Shown: positions 1 to 8,049 of the stretch, piece by piece | How positions within the stretch are numbered: the first letter of the stretch is position 1 | Layout: each line of letters begins with the position of its first letter | Source: Pseudomonadota bacterium | GTDB taxonomy: Bacteria; Pseudomonadota; Alphaproteobacteria; SHVP01 | DNA: 64,000 nt | Direction: 5' to 3' | Assembly: GCA_027622715.1 (NCBI GenBank) | Contig: JAQBYN010000013.1 | Coordinates: 1-64,000, forward strand | Notes under the pieces: generated by a model | Databases searched by the model: none | Seen by the model: the letters and a program-made list of their open reading frames with translations, nothing else | What the model was told of the DNA's origin: nothing | Program-made: the position numbers and the translations under genes

Positions 1-147
1 ACCTACAAGACCAGGGCCGAAGCCCGACAGGACGTGTTCGACTACATCGAGATGTTCTACAATCCGAAACGCAAGCACGTGAGGAACGGGATGTTGTCAC
101 CCGTCGAGTTCGAACGGCAGAAGGAAACAAGAACCGAGAGCGTCTAG
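1..147 (+). CDS. IS3-family transposase OrfB, C-terminal fragment
   Basis: The open frame from base 1 gives 48 residues ending in TAG. It contains the pattern DYIEMFYNPKRKH followed by LSPVEFE, which is the hallmark C-terminus of the DDE integrase-type transposase of IS3 elements: the last catalytic-core helix and the tail found after the final Glu. The catalytic DDE residues lie upstream of the window, so I cannot tell whether the full gene is intact. The frame ends cleanly just before the probable terminal repeat, as it does in intact copies. The frame is too short to appear in the ORF track. Confidence 0.85.
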   Translation, partial: TYKTRAEARQDVFDYIEMFYNPKRKHVRNGMLSPVEFERQKETRTESV

Positions 148-165
148 AAAACTCGGGGCTATTCA
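1..165 (+). mobile_element. Right end of an IS3-family insertion sequence (truncated by window start)
   Basis: The first 147 bases encode a transposase C-terminus. The 25 bases around and after its stop (tctagaaaactcggggctattca) resemble the right terminal repeat of IS3-group elements, which end in TCA and carry a C/G block next to an A-rich run. The left end lies outside the window, so neither the inverted repeat match nor the target duplication can be checked. The exact end at about 165 is inferred. Confidence 0.55.
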
Positions 166-556
166 ACATCCGTCAAGAGACAGTTCGATCTAGTCCTGGA
201 ATATGCCCTTTGGGCCAATAGCTGTGCGGTCGTCGCGCCAGCTCTTGACCCGTTGGAACTACTGCGAAGTGGAGAGCGTCGACGGGTCGAAGCTCGGATC
301 ACGGGGTGTCAACTAAACCCGGTATCACTATACCCCCCCTCGCCGAGGGGGAGGGTAGGGAGGGGGTCGTCGCCAAAGACAGGGTCGGTGCCACCAACCC
401 CCGCCCCAATCCTCCCCCTGAAGACAGGGAGAGGCGGTGGGATCCGTGACGAGAGGATTTTGCCCGTGACAAGAAAGTGAGGAAACCTGCCGCAGTTGGC
501 TTTGTTTCGGCAAACAAAAGAGTTTTGTTCGCCGTACTGCGCTATAGGATCGCCCG
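166..556. other. Intergenic region between IS end and first gene
   Basis: About 390 bases without a credible gene. The part from 166 to 327 shows nothing I can name. The part from about 330 to 445 is a GC-rich double-hairpin repeat listed separately. The ORFs called here on both strands are products of the C/G-rich repeat and lack family features. Confidence 0.6.
330..445. repeat. GC-rich palindromic intergenic repeat (REP-like double hairpin)
   Basis: Two hairpins face each other. The left has a perfect 7-bp stem CCCCCTC/GAGGGGG with a 3-base loop (335-351). The right is an imperfect stem built from cctccccc and gggagagg (about 411-434). The outer flanks gggagggtagggaggggg and aacccccgccccaatcctcccc are also roughly complementary, so the whole unit is an imperfect inverted repeat. 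Such C-run/G-run palindromes are frequent as dispersed intergenic repeats in GC-rich alphaproteobacteria. Only one copy is seen in this window, so its dispersed nature is inferred. Confidence 0.6.
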
Positions 557-1087
557 ATGTTTTTTCGCCGCAAATTGCCGCCCGACTGGGACGACAGCCA
601 TTCCAGCGATCGCGTCGAGGACAAAGATATAAAATTACCCAAGCTGGCGGCCCAACCGCCGGCAGTCTTTCTGCTCGCGATGCTGGGCGGCGCTGTGATC
701 GATGCATACGCCGTGCCTTTGTCGATCGGCTTGGGCTGGGCCGGCGGCGTTCTCGGGGTGCTGATCGTTGCGAGCGGTATCGCGCTGACGATGATGGCAA
801 TGCAGGCCTATCGCAAGGCGGCCAGTTCGCCCGATCCGCACCACATGCCCACCGCCCTGGTCGTGACCGGCCCGTACGCGCGGACCCGCAATCCGCTCTA
901 CCTCGGTACGCTCCTGATCATGTTGGGGATTGGGATCGGCACCAACATGCCGTGGTTCTTGATCGCGGCGGTACCGGTCATGGCGATCATTCATTACGGC
1001 GTGGTGCTGCGCGAAGAAGCCTATCTCGAAGACCTGTTCGGCGAGCGCTACCGCACTTACCGCGCGCGTGTGCGCCGCTGGGTATGA
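557..1087 (+). CDS. Isoprenylcysteine carboxylmethyltransferase-like membrane methyltransferase
   Basis: A 176-residue membrane protein. It has hydrophobic segments at about residues 34-55, 60-82 and 122-148. The motif GPYARTRNPLYLG at about residues 106-118 is typical of the ICMT/PEMT superfamily, where the Arg-His/Asn-Pro region binds S-adenosylmethionine. Bacterial members methylate lipids or small molecules in the membrane, and the true substrate cannot be read from sequence. The stop is 26 bases before an aminotransferase on the same strand, so they may be co-transcribed. The start is the first ATG that leaves the charged N-terminus before the first helix, but no strong ribosome-binding site is visible. 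Confidence 0.75.
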   Translation: MFFRRKLPPDWDDSHSSDRVEDKDIKLPKLAAQPPAVFLLAMLGGAVIDAYAVPLSIGLGWAGGVLGVLIVASGIALTMMAMQAYRKAASSPDPHHMPTALVVTGPYARTRNPLYLGTLLIMLGIGIGTNMPWFLIAAVPVMAIIHYGVVLREEAYLEDLFGERYRTYRARVRRWV

Positions 1088-1113
1088 GTCCAGCGTAGGA
1101 AGAAAGACGAACC

Positions 1114-2274
1114 ATGAAACCCGCCAACAGCGTCCTGTCGTCCTTCGGCACGACCATCTTCGAAGTCATGTCGCGCCTTGCGATCGAGCACAAGTCGGTC
1201 AACCTGGGGCAGGGGTTCCCGGACGGCAACGGACCGGCTGACGTCCGCGCTATCGCCCACGAGGCGCTCGACGATGTCCCCAATCAATACCCGCCGATGA
1301 TGGGCGTGCCGGCGTTGCGCCAGGCCATCGCTGAACACGACAAGCGCTTCTACGGCATCGACGTCGATTGGCAGCGCGAGACCATTGTTGCCTCAGGCGC
1401 GACCGAGGTGTTGGCCGCCGCCTTGTTCGGCCTGCTGGACCATGGCGATGAGATCGTCATGTTCGAACCGCTTTATGATTCCTATATCCCGATTGCCCGG
1501 CTCGCCGGCGCAACGGTCAAACTGGTGCGCCTGCAACCGCCCGACTGGACCGTGCCGCTCGACGAATTGGCCGCGGCGTTTGGACCCAAGACCAAAGCGA
1601 TCCTCATCAACTCACCGCTCAACCCGGCCGGCAAAGTGTTCACGCGGACCGAGCTTGAGGCCGTCGCCGCGCTGGTCCAAAAACACGACGCCTATGCGAT
1701 TTGCGACGAGGTTTACGAGCACATCATTTTCGATGGCACGCCGCACATCCCGCTGATGACTCTGCCGGGGATGCGCGATCGGTGCATTCGCATTGCCTCG
1801 GCGGGCAAAACCTTCTCATTGACGGGCTGGAAAGTCGGCTACGGCACGGCATCGCCCGACGTCCTGGCGCCGGTCGCCAAGGCGCATCAATTTCTGACCT
1901 TCACGACCCCGCCCAATCTCCAGCGCGCGGTTGCCTACGGCCTGACCAAGGACGATGCCTACTTCAACGCCCTAAGCGGCGACATGCAGGCCAGCCGCGA
2001 CCGGCTCGCGCAGGGCCTGAGCGACATCGGTTTCGCCGTTGCGCCGTGCAAAGGGACGTACTTCCTCAACGCCGATTTCCGACCGCTCGGTTTCAATGGC
2101 ACCGACGAAGAGTTTTGTCGCCACATCACGGTTGAGGCAGGGGTCACCGGGGTGCCGGTTAGCGCGTTCTATATGGGCGGCGACGGTCCATCGCACTTCG
2201 CCCGGTTCTGCTTTTGCAAAGACGACGCGACATTGGATGAAGCGCTCCGGCGCTTGAAGGCGCATTTTGGTTAG
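1114..2274 (+). CDS. PLP-dependent class I/II aminotransferase
   Basis: A cytosolic enzyme of 386 residues with the fold-type I layout. The N-terminal SVNLGQGFPDG is typical of the kynurenine/methionine aminotransferase branch. The SPLNPAGKVF motif and an ICDEVYEH segment contribute cofactor contacts, and SAGKTFSLTGWKVGY carries the PLP Schiff-base lysine at residue 232. The family transfers amino groups from methionine, aromatic amino acids or kynurenine to a 2-oxo acid, and the substrate here is unresolved. Length is normal for the family. The gene sits downstream of a membrane methyltransferase and upstream of cheW, neither of which helps to define its pathway. The ATG follows a purine-rich AGGAAGAAAG, which supports this start. 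Confidence 0.88.
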   Translation: MKPANSVLSSFGTTIFEVMSRLAIEHKSVNLGQGFPDGNGPADVRAIAHEALDDVPNQYPPMMGVPALRQAIAEHDKRFYGIDVDWQRETIVASGATEVLAAALFGLLDHGDEIVMFEPLYDSYIPIARLAGATVKLVRLQPPDWTVPLDELAAAFGPKTKAILINSPLNPAGKVFTRTELEAVAALVQKHDAYAICDEVYEHIIFDGTPHIPLMTLPGMRDRCIRIASAGKTFSLTGWKVGYGTASPDVLAPVAKAHQFLTFTTPPNLQRAVAYGLTKDDAYFNALSGDMQASRDRLAQGLSDIGFAVAPCKGTYFLNADFRPLGFNGTDEEFCRHITVEAGVTGVPVSAFYMGGDGPSHFARFCFCKDDATLDEALRRLKAHFG

Positions 2275-2455
2275 GGCGGGCGCCCGGCCGGCGTGAACCC
2301 AATTTTTCGCGGCAGGGCAGGGGTTGGCCGCTCGATTCCGGGCAATCCCCCGCCCAGTACGCAGTTGCCCGTATTTTCTATGTCGGCGGCTCAAGGTATA
2401 GGGAAGCTATGATGCCCAGGAAACTCAGGGCGCTGGTCGGCCAGGAGAAATCGCG

Positions 2456-2965
2456 ATGAATGCACAGGTAAACTCAAAAGAAGATCACCGTCAGGCGGTG
2501 GATCATGCTGAACGAGCGACGGCGCAGTTCATCGCGTTTCAGGTCGATGATCGCGAATACGCGATCGATATTCTTGCAGTGCGCGAAATTCGCGGCTGGT
2601 CGCCGGTCACCGCGGTACCAAACTCGCCCGAAGAGATCTTGGGGATTGTCAATTTGCGCGGCGCCATCGTGCCGATTGTCGACCTCAAAGCGTGTTTTGG
2701 TGACGGGAAGACCGACATCGCCAAATCGAACGTCGTCGTCATCGTCCGCATCAATCAACACGTGGTCGGCCTCGTGGTCGACGCCGTTTCGGATATTTTG
2801 TCGGTTAACCCCAGTTCCATTCAGCCCATGCCCGAGTTACAGGCCGGCGGCGCTAAGTTGGTCCCGCAGATCATCAATTACGAAGACCGCTTGCTTGGGG
2901 TCCTCGACCTCAACCGGATTATCGACTTGGAGCAACTCGACGAGGTCGCCGCGACGGTTCAATAA
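2456..2965 (+). CDS. cheW: Chemotaxis coupling protein CheW
   Basis: A 169-residue CheW-domain protein. It has a core from about residue 25 to 160 with the typical FQVDDREYAIDI start, the VRGxxPVxDL-like NLRGAIVPIVDL at about residues 64-75, and a DRLLGVLDLNRII end. CheW links methyl-accepting receptors to the CheA kinase at the inner face of the membrane. It stands alone here, without cheA, cheY or mcp, so it probably serves a main chemotaxis set elsewhere. Motor genes motAB lie 4 kb downstream. The ATG is preceded by AGGAG at a good distance (ccaggagaaatcgcg), which fixes the start. Confidence 0.92.
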   Translation: MNAQVNSKEDHRQAVDHAERATAQFIAFQVDDREYAIDILAVREIRGWSPVTAVPNSPEEILGIVNLRGAIVPIVDLKACFGDGKTDIAKSNVVVIVRINQHVVGLVVDAVSDILSVNPSSIQPMPELQAGGAKLVPQIINYEDRLLGVLDLNRIIDLEQLDEVAATVQ

Positions 2966-3037
2966 TCAGGCATTCTTGACGGCCTCCCACCGGTGAGGCA
3001 AGAAAGGTTGCCCGGGCGCGTCCCGGCCGGTTTTTGT

Positions 3038-3115
3038 GGTGGGCGTAGCTCAGTTGGTTAGAGCGCCGGGTTGTGGTCCCGGAGGTCGGGGGTTCGAGAC
3101 CCCTCGCTCACCCCA
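3038..3115 (+). tRNA. tRNA-His (GTG)
   Basis: The full cloverleaf can be folded. The acceptor stem GTGGGCG pairs with CGCTCAC (one G-T), and the anticodon loop ttgtggt carries GTG at 3073-3075. The T arm is GGGGG-TTCGAGA-CCCCT, and CCA is encoded at 3113-3115. The base before the acceptor stem is G and faces C73, which is the G-1:C73 pair that marks histidine tRNAs. Confidence 0.95.
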
Positions 3116-3190
3116 AACCATCGATGACCGGCCCGCCGCCGCGATCTTGGCCGGCATCAATTTTCCGCCGCAAGCGAATCGATCGAAAAC

Positions 3191-4795
3191 GTGCCAGCGG
3201 AGGAGACCGCCCTGACCACCTCATTGCGTCACGAAGTGATGATATTCCTGACCGGTGCCGCGGTTCTCGCGCTCGAAGTCATGGCCTCGCGCATCCTGAC
3301 CCCCTATTTCGGTGTCAGTCTATTCATCTGGGCCGGCATCCTCTCGATCACGCTGACCTTCCTCGCCGTGGGGTATTACGGCGGCAGCATTTTGAGCAAA
3401 CGCCTCAGCCGCGACAATCTCGAATTCGCCTATCTCGCGGCGCCCGCGGCGTCCGCCCTGACAATCGCCATCGGTGCGGCGGCCTATCCAATCCTGTTCC
3501 CTCTCCTAACCGGTGCCAATCTCGTAATTTCCAGCTTCGTCGGCAGCGCCATTCTCTTGGCCTTTCCCCTGGTCGCGCTGTCGTCGATGAACCCGCTACT
3601 CGTCGCGCTGCAGCGGCCACAAGATGACCGCGGCGACGGCGGCGCGGGGCGGGTGTTCTTCGTCAGTACAATCGGCTCGGTGGCGGGCGTTCTGGTGACG
3701 GCGTTTGTGTTTATCCCGTTGATGCGGAACTATACCGGAATCCTGTTTCTCGCTCTGGGGCTTTGCGCCTTGGTGCTGGCATACGTCGCCGCGTCCAAAA
3801 CCCTGACCAACCGGCAGCGCGCCCTCCTCGGCGCGGGCACCGGCATCGCCATCGTGCTTGCCGGCGCGCTCTTGCTGGGCCAACAGCGCTATCTGGACTT
3901 GGTGAGCGGCGATCCGGGGTTCGAGTTTGAAATCAAAGCCGAGTACACCTCGGTCTTCGGCAATATCAAAGTTATCGAGCTAAAGCCACGCACGCTGGGC
4001 GCCCAACCGCTCATCGCCTTTTTGCAAGATGGATTGGTCCAAAACCGCGCCCTGGCCGATGGATCGTCGATCTCGCTCTACACATATTTTCTAGAATCGA
4101 TTCCGTTCGCCTTCGGAACCAATCCGACAAGTGTGCTAGTGCTGGGGCTGGGCGCCGGCGTCGTCCCCCGGAATCTACAGGCCGACGGATTGGACGTTAC
4201 CGTTGTCGAAATCAATCGTGATTCGCTGACGGCGGCGCAACGCTTCTTTCACTTCGACCCGGACGTGATCGACGTCCAGATTGAGGATGCGCGCACGTTT
4301 GTTCGTCGCTGTGCGAAAATTTACGATGTTGCCATTGTCGATCTTTTTCACGGGGACAACACCCCCGACTACCTGATGACCCGCGAATTCTTCGCCGACC
4401 TGGCGAAGTGCATGGATCAGGACTCGGTTCTGGTTATCAACGCCTTCTTCGATTCGGAAAATGACGCACCAAATCAACGCGTCCGCGCCACGATTGCCGC
4501 GGTGTTTCCGTCATTGTTTGAATTTCGCTCGCCCGACGGCGCGGCTTATCTAGCAGCGACGAAGATTGACCTTGGCAGTCCGGCTCCGTTGCGGCCCGCC
4601 AAACTGCCACCTTTCATGCGTCAGAATTTCAACGCCGCCGCGGCAAACGTCCACCGTGTTGAGGCAGCGTCAATCCGTGACGTCGCGCCAATTACAGACG
4701 ATCATAACGTCTTCAAAGTTCTATTTTCCACGGCCGACCGGCGCCTCCGCCGCAACTTAGCCGACGGACTGCCGATCCAATTTTTGGTCAATTGA
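3191..4795 (+). CDS. Membrane-bound spermidine synthase-like protein (fused MFS-like/SAM-domain)
   Basis: A two-part protein of 534 residues. Residues 15-235 hold about seven hydrophobic helices, including a GSVAGVLVTAFVFIPL stretch. Residues 310-510 are a Rossmann-type aminopropyl/methyltransferase domain with the glycine-rich SVLVLGLGAGVVPRNL, the acidic strand end VTVVEIN, and a DARTFVRR/VAIVDLFHGD region as in spermidine synthases. Known relatives are annotated as fused-MFS/spermidine synthase, but activity of these membrane forms is mostly unproven. The start is GTG, and a start further in (near residue 17) is possible. The 3' end overlaps the convergent gene by 8 bases. Confidence 0.75.
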   Translation: MPAEETALTTSLRHEVMIFLTGAAVLALEVMASRILTPYFGVSLFIWAGILSITLTFLAVGYYGGSILSKRLSRDNLEFAYLAAPAASALTIAIGAAAYPILFPLLTGANLVISSFVGSAILLAFPLVALSSMNPLLVALQRPQDDRGDGGAGRVFFVSTIGSVAGVLVTAFVFIPLMRNYTGILFLALGLCALVLAYVAASKTLTNRQRALLGAGTGIAIVLAGALLLGQQRYLDLVSGDPGFEFEIKAEYTSVFGNIKVIELKPRTLGAQPLIAFLQDGLVQNRALADGSSISLYTYFLESIPFAFGTNPTSVLVLGLGAGVVPRNLQADGLDVTVVEINRDSLTAAQRFFHFDPDVIDVQIEDARTFVRRCAKIYDVAIVDLFHGDNTPDYLMTREFFADLAKCMDQDSVLVINAFFDSENDAPNQRVRATIAAVFPSLFEFRSPDGAAYLAATKIDLGSPAPLRPAKLPPFMRQNFNAAAANVHRVEAASIRDVAPITDDHNVFKVLFSTADRRLRRNLADGLPIQFLVN

Positions 4796-5474
4796 GCCGC
4801 GCCGCCGCCTGCGCCGAGCGCCGCGCAACGGTTCCCACGGTATGGACCGACAAATACAAATGGGTGAGGGTGGGCAGCATCGCGGACAGCCCCATCAGAA
4901 TGCCAAAATAGATGTTCCTAAGTTCCTCCTGGCCAGTCGGATCTCGCAAGGCATTAACCAGCCTGTCCTGATAAGCCCCGCCTCGATCGACAAGCGATTC
5001 AGGGTTGGCGGCGATCATACTCACCAACCACCCTGAGAACGAAAACACGAACAGAACCCAAAGCGTCGCGAGGGCGGCGATTGCAATGTCGACACTGAGA
5101 TGGGCGACGTAAGAAACATGAGAGGTCGTCGTGAGCGCACGGCGCACCATGTAGAGGGTCACAAAGAGCGAAAGCGCGTCAAACACCGCGCCTAGAACAC
5201 CCACCGGTATTTGGACCCAGAAATAATGTCCGCGCTCAGGGCCAAATGCGACATCGGGAAAGGCGGAGATCATCGCGATCCAGTAACAAACCACGTTCAA
5301 AGCGATGAAAAAGAGAAAGACCTTGAGATAGAAATGCCGCGTGCGCCGCTTCCTTTCCTCAAGCGCCACCAGGAGATCGGAAAGCCTCGATCGCCACAAG
5401 GGCATGACGTGATTCAAGCGCATCAGTACGGCCGCTTCTTCGTGTTGCCAATGGGGTTCAATACAGCAAATCAC
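4788..5474 (-). CDS. Hypothetical integral membrane protein, about four transmembrane helices
   Basis: I do not recognise a family. The 228-residue product has hydrophobic segments near residues 50-70, 87-110, 128-158 and 188-212. A charged N-terminus (ALEERKRRTRH) precedes the first helix and an Arg/Ala-rich end follows the last, suggesting both termini are cytoplasmic. A soluble loop of about 30 residues lies between helices 3 and 4. The gene runs in the same direction as the pentapeptide-repeat gene 53 bases upstream, so the two could share a transcript. The first 16 residues may be non-coding if translation begins at the second Met. Confidence 0.55.
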   Translation of the reverse strand: MICCIEPHWQHEEAAVLMRLNHVMPLWRSRLSDLLVALEERKRRTRHFYLKVFLFFIALNVVCYWIAMISAFPDVAFGPERGHYFWVQIPVGVLGAVFDALSLFVTLYMVRRALTTTSHVSYVAHLSVDIAIAALATLWVLFVFSFSGWLVSMIAANPESLVDRGGAYQDRLVNALRDPTGQEELRNIYFGILMGLSAMLPTLTHLYLSVHTVGTVARRSAQAAARLN

Positions 5475-5527
5475 TGTTAACGGTCGATGAACACCTTAGC
5501 CCGCGCTTTCTCGAGAGAGGGGAGGGC

Positions 5528-6829
5528 TCAGGACTTTTGGGCGATCCCGGTGCCGGTAATATCGGCGCCAATCATGATGGACTCGGACACGTCGGTGTCG
5601 GTTAAGTCCGCGTTACGAAGGTTCGCGAAATCGAATCGCGCGCCCTTCAATGTCGCGCCAGACAGATTGGCCTCCGCTAAATCGGTTCGGCGGAAAACCG
5701 CGCCCGATAGATCCGCACCAGCAAAATTCGTGCGGGCCAGTTTTGCACCTTCCCAGTCGGATTCAAGCAGGTCCGCATTTTCGAAATCGGCGTCGCGAAA
5801 CTGAGCGCCGGCCAATTGGGCAGCCCTGAGACGAGCCGACGCGAAGCGCGTGACTTGCCGCTGTCCGGTCTTCTTGCCTGCGGCGCCGACGATTTCCATG
5901 GGATCGCCTTTGGCCTCGCCCAGCCGTGCGCGTTGCAGGTTCGTTCCAGTAAAGTTAGCACCGTTCACTTCCGCGCGGCGGATGTCTGCACCAGAAAGAT
6001 CCACATCGCGCAGATCGGCAAGAATCAGGAGCGCGCGCGATAGGTTTGCGCCGCTCAGATTGGCGCCTCGAAGATTCGCGCCGCTGAGGTAGACCCCCGC
6101 AAGGTTCTGGCCGCGCAAGTCGATCTTTCGCAAATCGGCGCGCGCGCCTTCCTCGCCAAATGTATCAATCCAAAGTGCATGGTCCCGCAACATGGTTTGG
6201 ATATCGGGAGGGAGCGCTGCGGTGCCGGGGCTTATGCTGGCGCCCTCTAGGCTCGTTCCGGTGAGGTTTACGCCGTTGAGGATAGATCCTCGGAAATTTG
6301 CGCCCTGGGCTGACGCGTTCGCCAGGTTGGCATGGGTAAGATTGGCGCCGCTGAAGTTCGCCTGCCGGAGGTGCGCGCCCTCAAACGAGGCTGCCTCGAG
6401 GTCCGCACCCGACAAGTCGGTTTCGGCCGGGCGTCCTTGCGTAACCAGGCCGGAACGAGCGAGGGAACCGTCTTCGCCCCCAATGATCACACCGGGGCGC
6501 AGGTCGGCACCGTCGAAGTTGGCCTGGGAGAGCTTGGCGCGCCGAAAATTGGCGCCGCGCAAGTCGCTTCGCTCAAAACTGGCACCTTCTGCTTCCGCGG
6601 ATTCGAAATTGCTACCGAACAAGTCCGCGGCGCTAAAATCACAGCCGTTCAACGAGCAACCGGCGAAATTAACCCCAGAGAGCAAAGCGGTACTAAGTTT
6701 GAGGTTCTGGAACCTAAGCCCGGAGAGGTCCGCGCGTGCGAGATCGGCCCTCCGGCCGCCGCTGAGGCCGGAAAGGTAGCGTCCGTGCCCGCGGACGATC
6801 GTGACGAATTGTTCAGACGTTAACGCCAT
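5528..6829 (-). CDS. Pentapeptide-repeat protein, three repeat blocks
   Basis: A 433-residue protein dominated by A(D/N)LxX repeats, which fold as a right-handed quadrilateral beta-helix. The repeats fall into three blocks, about residues 27-112, 136-200 and 230-310, with a fourth shorter run at about 335-425. They are separated by non-repeat linkers, one of which holds GGEDGSLARSG and another KGDPMEIVGAAGKKTG. The linker before block three carries the pattern HALWIDTFGEEGARADL, which recurs in many proteobacterial pentapeptide proteins. Function is unknown: some relatives bind gyrase, most have no assigned role. No signal peptide or transmembrane helix is visible. It is divergent to motA across 312 bases. 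Confidence 0.85.
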   Translation of the reverse strand: MALTSEQFVTIVRGHGRYLSGLSGGRRADLARADLSGLRFQNLKLSTALLSGVNFAGCSLNGCDFSAADLFGSNFESAEAEGASFERSDLRGANFRRAKLSQANFDGADLRPGVIIGGEDGSLARSGLVTQGRPAETDLSGADLEAASFEGAHLRQANFSGANLTHANLANASAQGANFRGSILNGVNLTGTSLEGASISPGTAALPPDIQTMLRDHALWIDTFGEEGARADLRKIDLRGQNLAGVYLSGANLRGANLSGANLSRALLILADLRDVDLSGADIRRAEVNGANFTGTNLQRARLGEAKGDPMEIVGAAGKKTGQRQVTRFASARLRAAQLAGAQFRDADFENADLLESDWEGAKLARTNFAGADLSGAVFRRTDLAEANLSGATLKGARFDFANLRNADLTDTDVSESIMIGADITGTGIAQKS

Positions 6830-7141
6830 GCCGTGGCCTTAATCCCCCGGGTCGACCACTATTTCGAATTTTATGAAATCTTCTTTGGATTTCGTGGCCA
6901 CGTTCCGCGTTCAACGCAGTCCGAAAGGCTGCAGATGATTGCACGAAACTGTATCTGCACAAAATCACAATGCGGGCTCACCCGTAGATTCATCAGGGCG
7001 GGACCCCGATCGCGAACCCCTTATGGACAATGCTCTTCATTTGTTGACAAATAAGCCGTGGAAATCTGCAGCAAACTTGGGGACAAATGGGGACGGTTAG
7101 CGTTGAACGTTTTATTGGTTGTCGTAGGGGCACCTAGGTAG
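6830..7141. other. Divergent intergenic region between pentapeptide gene and motA
   Basis: A 312-base stretch that must hold the promoters of both flanking genes. A TTGACA hexamer occurs at 7044-7049, but no matching -10 box lies 16-18 bases after it. A short direct repeat ggggacaaatggggac sits at about 7080-7095. I see no flagellar sigma-54 type (TGGCAC-N5-TTGC) element and no gene. Confidence 0.5.
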
Positions 7142-8044
7142 ATGGACGTAGCCACTTTCTTGGGCCTGGTGGTCGGCGTCGGCGTCATCGGTGCCGCTGT
7201 CGTTGTTGGGTCGGACCTTGGGGTGTTCCTAAACCTTCCGGGCTTCCTGATCGTTGTCGGTGGCACATTTGCCGCGACCTTAATAAAATTTCCGATTTCC
7301 AATTTAACCGGCGCGTTGTGGGATGGCATCAAGGTTGCCTTTATTGCGCGCCGCACTGACGCTCAGCAACTCATAGAGCAAGCAGGGGTCTTGGCCACCG
7401 TCGCCCGGAAAAAGGGTGTGCTGGCGCTCGAAGATCAGCCAATCGGCAATGCCTTTATGCGTAAGGGCATCATGATGATCGTTGACGGCGCGGGACCTGA
7501 ACATATTCACCAGGTTCTCACGCGCGACATGACCCAGTCGATTCAACGCGAGGAGAATGGGGAGCGAATTTTTCGGGCGATCGGCGATTCGGCGCCGGCG
7601 TTCGGCATGATCGGAACCTTGGTCGGCTTGGTGCAAACGTTGAGTCAAATGAGCGACCCGGCGGCGATTGGGCCCAATATGGCGATAGCACTGCTGACGA
7701 CTCTTTATGGCGCGGTGATCGCTTACCTGGTCGCCAATCCGATCGCAGAGAAGCTTTCAACCAAAGCAATTCAGGATCGCAGTAATCGGGAGTTGATTTT
7801 GGACAGCGTCCTGGGGATTCAACGCGGGGAAAATCCGCGGGTGATTGTTGAACTGCTAGAAGCCTACGTGAAGGACGATAGACGTCGGGGCTCCGCGGAT
7901 CAGCGTGAGGAGCAAGAGGAGCGACGTGGGAAACGTCAGGCGGATGCTCCGAATGAGCCAAGAGGTCCCGTGGCCGCGCGTCCCGTGAAAAAGAAAGTTT
8001 CCCTTACCGACCAGCACGCCGCGCGCACCAAGGCCACGAAGTAA
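7142..8044 (+). CDS. motA: Flagellar motor stator protein MotA (PomA-like)
   Basis: The ion-channel stator subunit that couples ion flow to flagellar rotation. There are four transmembrane segments at about residues 4-24, 30-50, 152-174 and 184-206. The conserved prolines of the channel are seen in PAFGMIGTLVGLVQ (third helix) and NPIAEKL (end of the fourth). The large cytoplasmic loop between helices 2 and 3 contacts the rotor. The size and the second-helix sequence GGTFAATLIKFP match the PomA/MotA subgroup. Residues 240-300 form a charged tail (DRRRGSADQREEQEERRGK) that is longer than usual. motB begins 5 bases after the stop, so the pair is one operon. Confidence 0.9.
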   Translation: MDVATFLGLVVGVGVIGAAVVVGSDLGVFLNLPGFLIVVGGTFAATLIKFPISNLTGALWDGIKVAFIARRTDAQQLIEQAGVLATVARKKGVLALEDQPIGNAFMRKGIMMIVDGAGPEHIHQVLTRDMTQSIQREENGERIFRAIGDSAPAFGMIGTLVGLVQTLSQMSDPAAIGPNMAIALLTTLYGAVIAYLVANPIAEKLSTKAIQDRSNRELILDSVLGIQRGENPRVIVELLEAYVKDDRRRGSADQREEQEERRGKRQADAPNEPRGPVAARPVKKKVSLTDQHAARTKATK

Positions 8045-8049
8045 CGACG

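Noticed and set aside
253-642. Overlapping ORFs on both strands (253-480 +, 299-517 -, 328-642 -)
   Set aside because: They come from the C/G-rich palindromic repeat. The predicted proteins are Pro/Arg/Gly-rich with no family features.
6192-6779. 195 aa plus-strand ORF inside the pentapeptide gene
   Set aside because: It is the antisense reading of a repetitive gene. The Pro/Arg/Ser/Ala-rich composition and lack of motifs show it is a shadow.
7044-7072. Apparent sigma-70 promoter upstream of motA (TTGACA at 7044)
   Set aside because: No acceptable -10 box lies 16-18 bases downstream, so it is mentioned only in the region entry.
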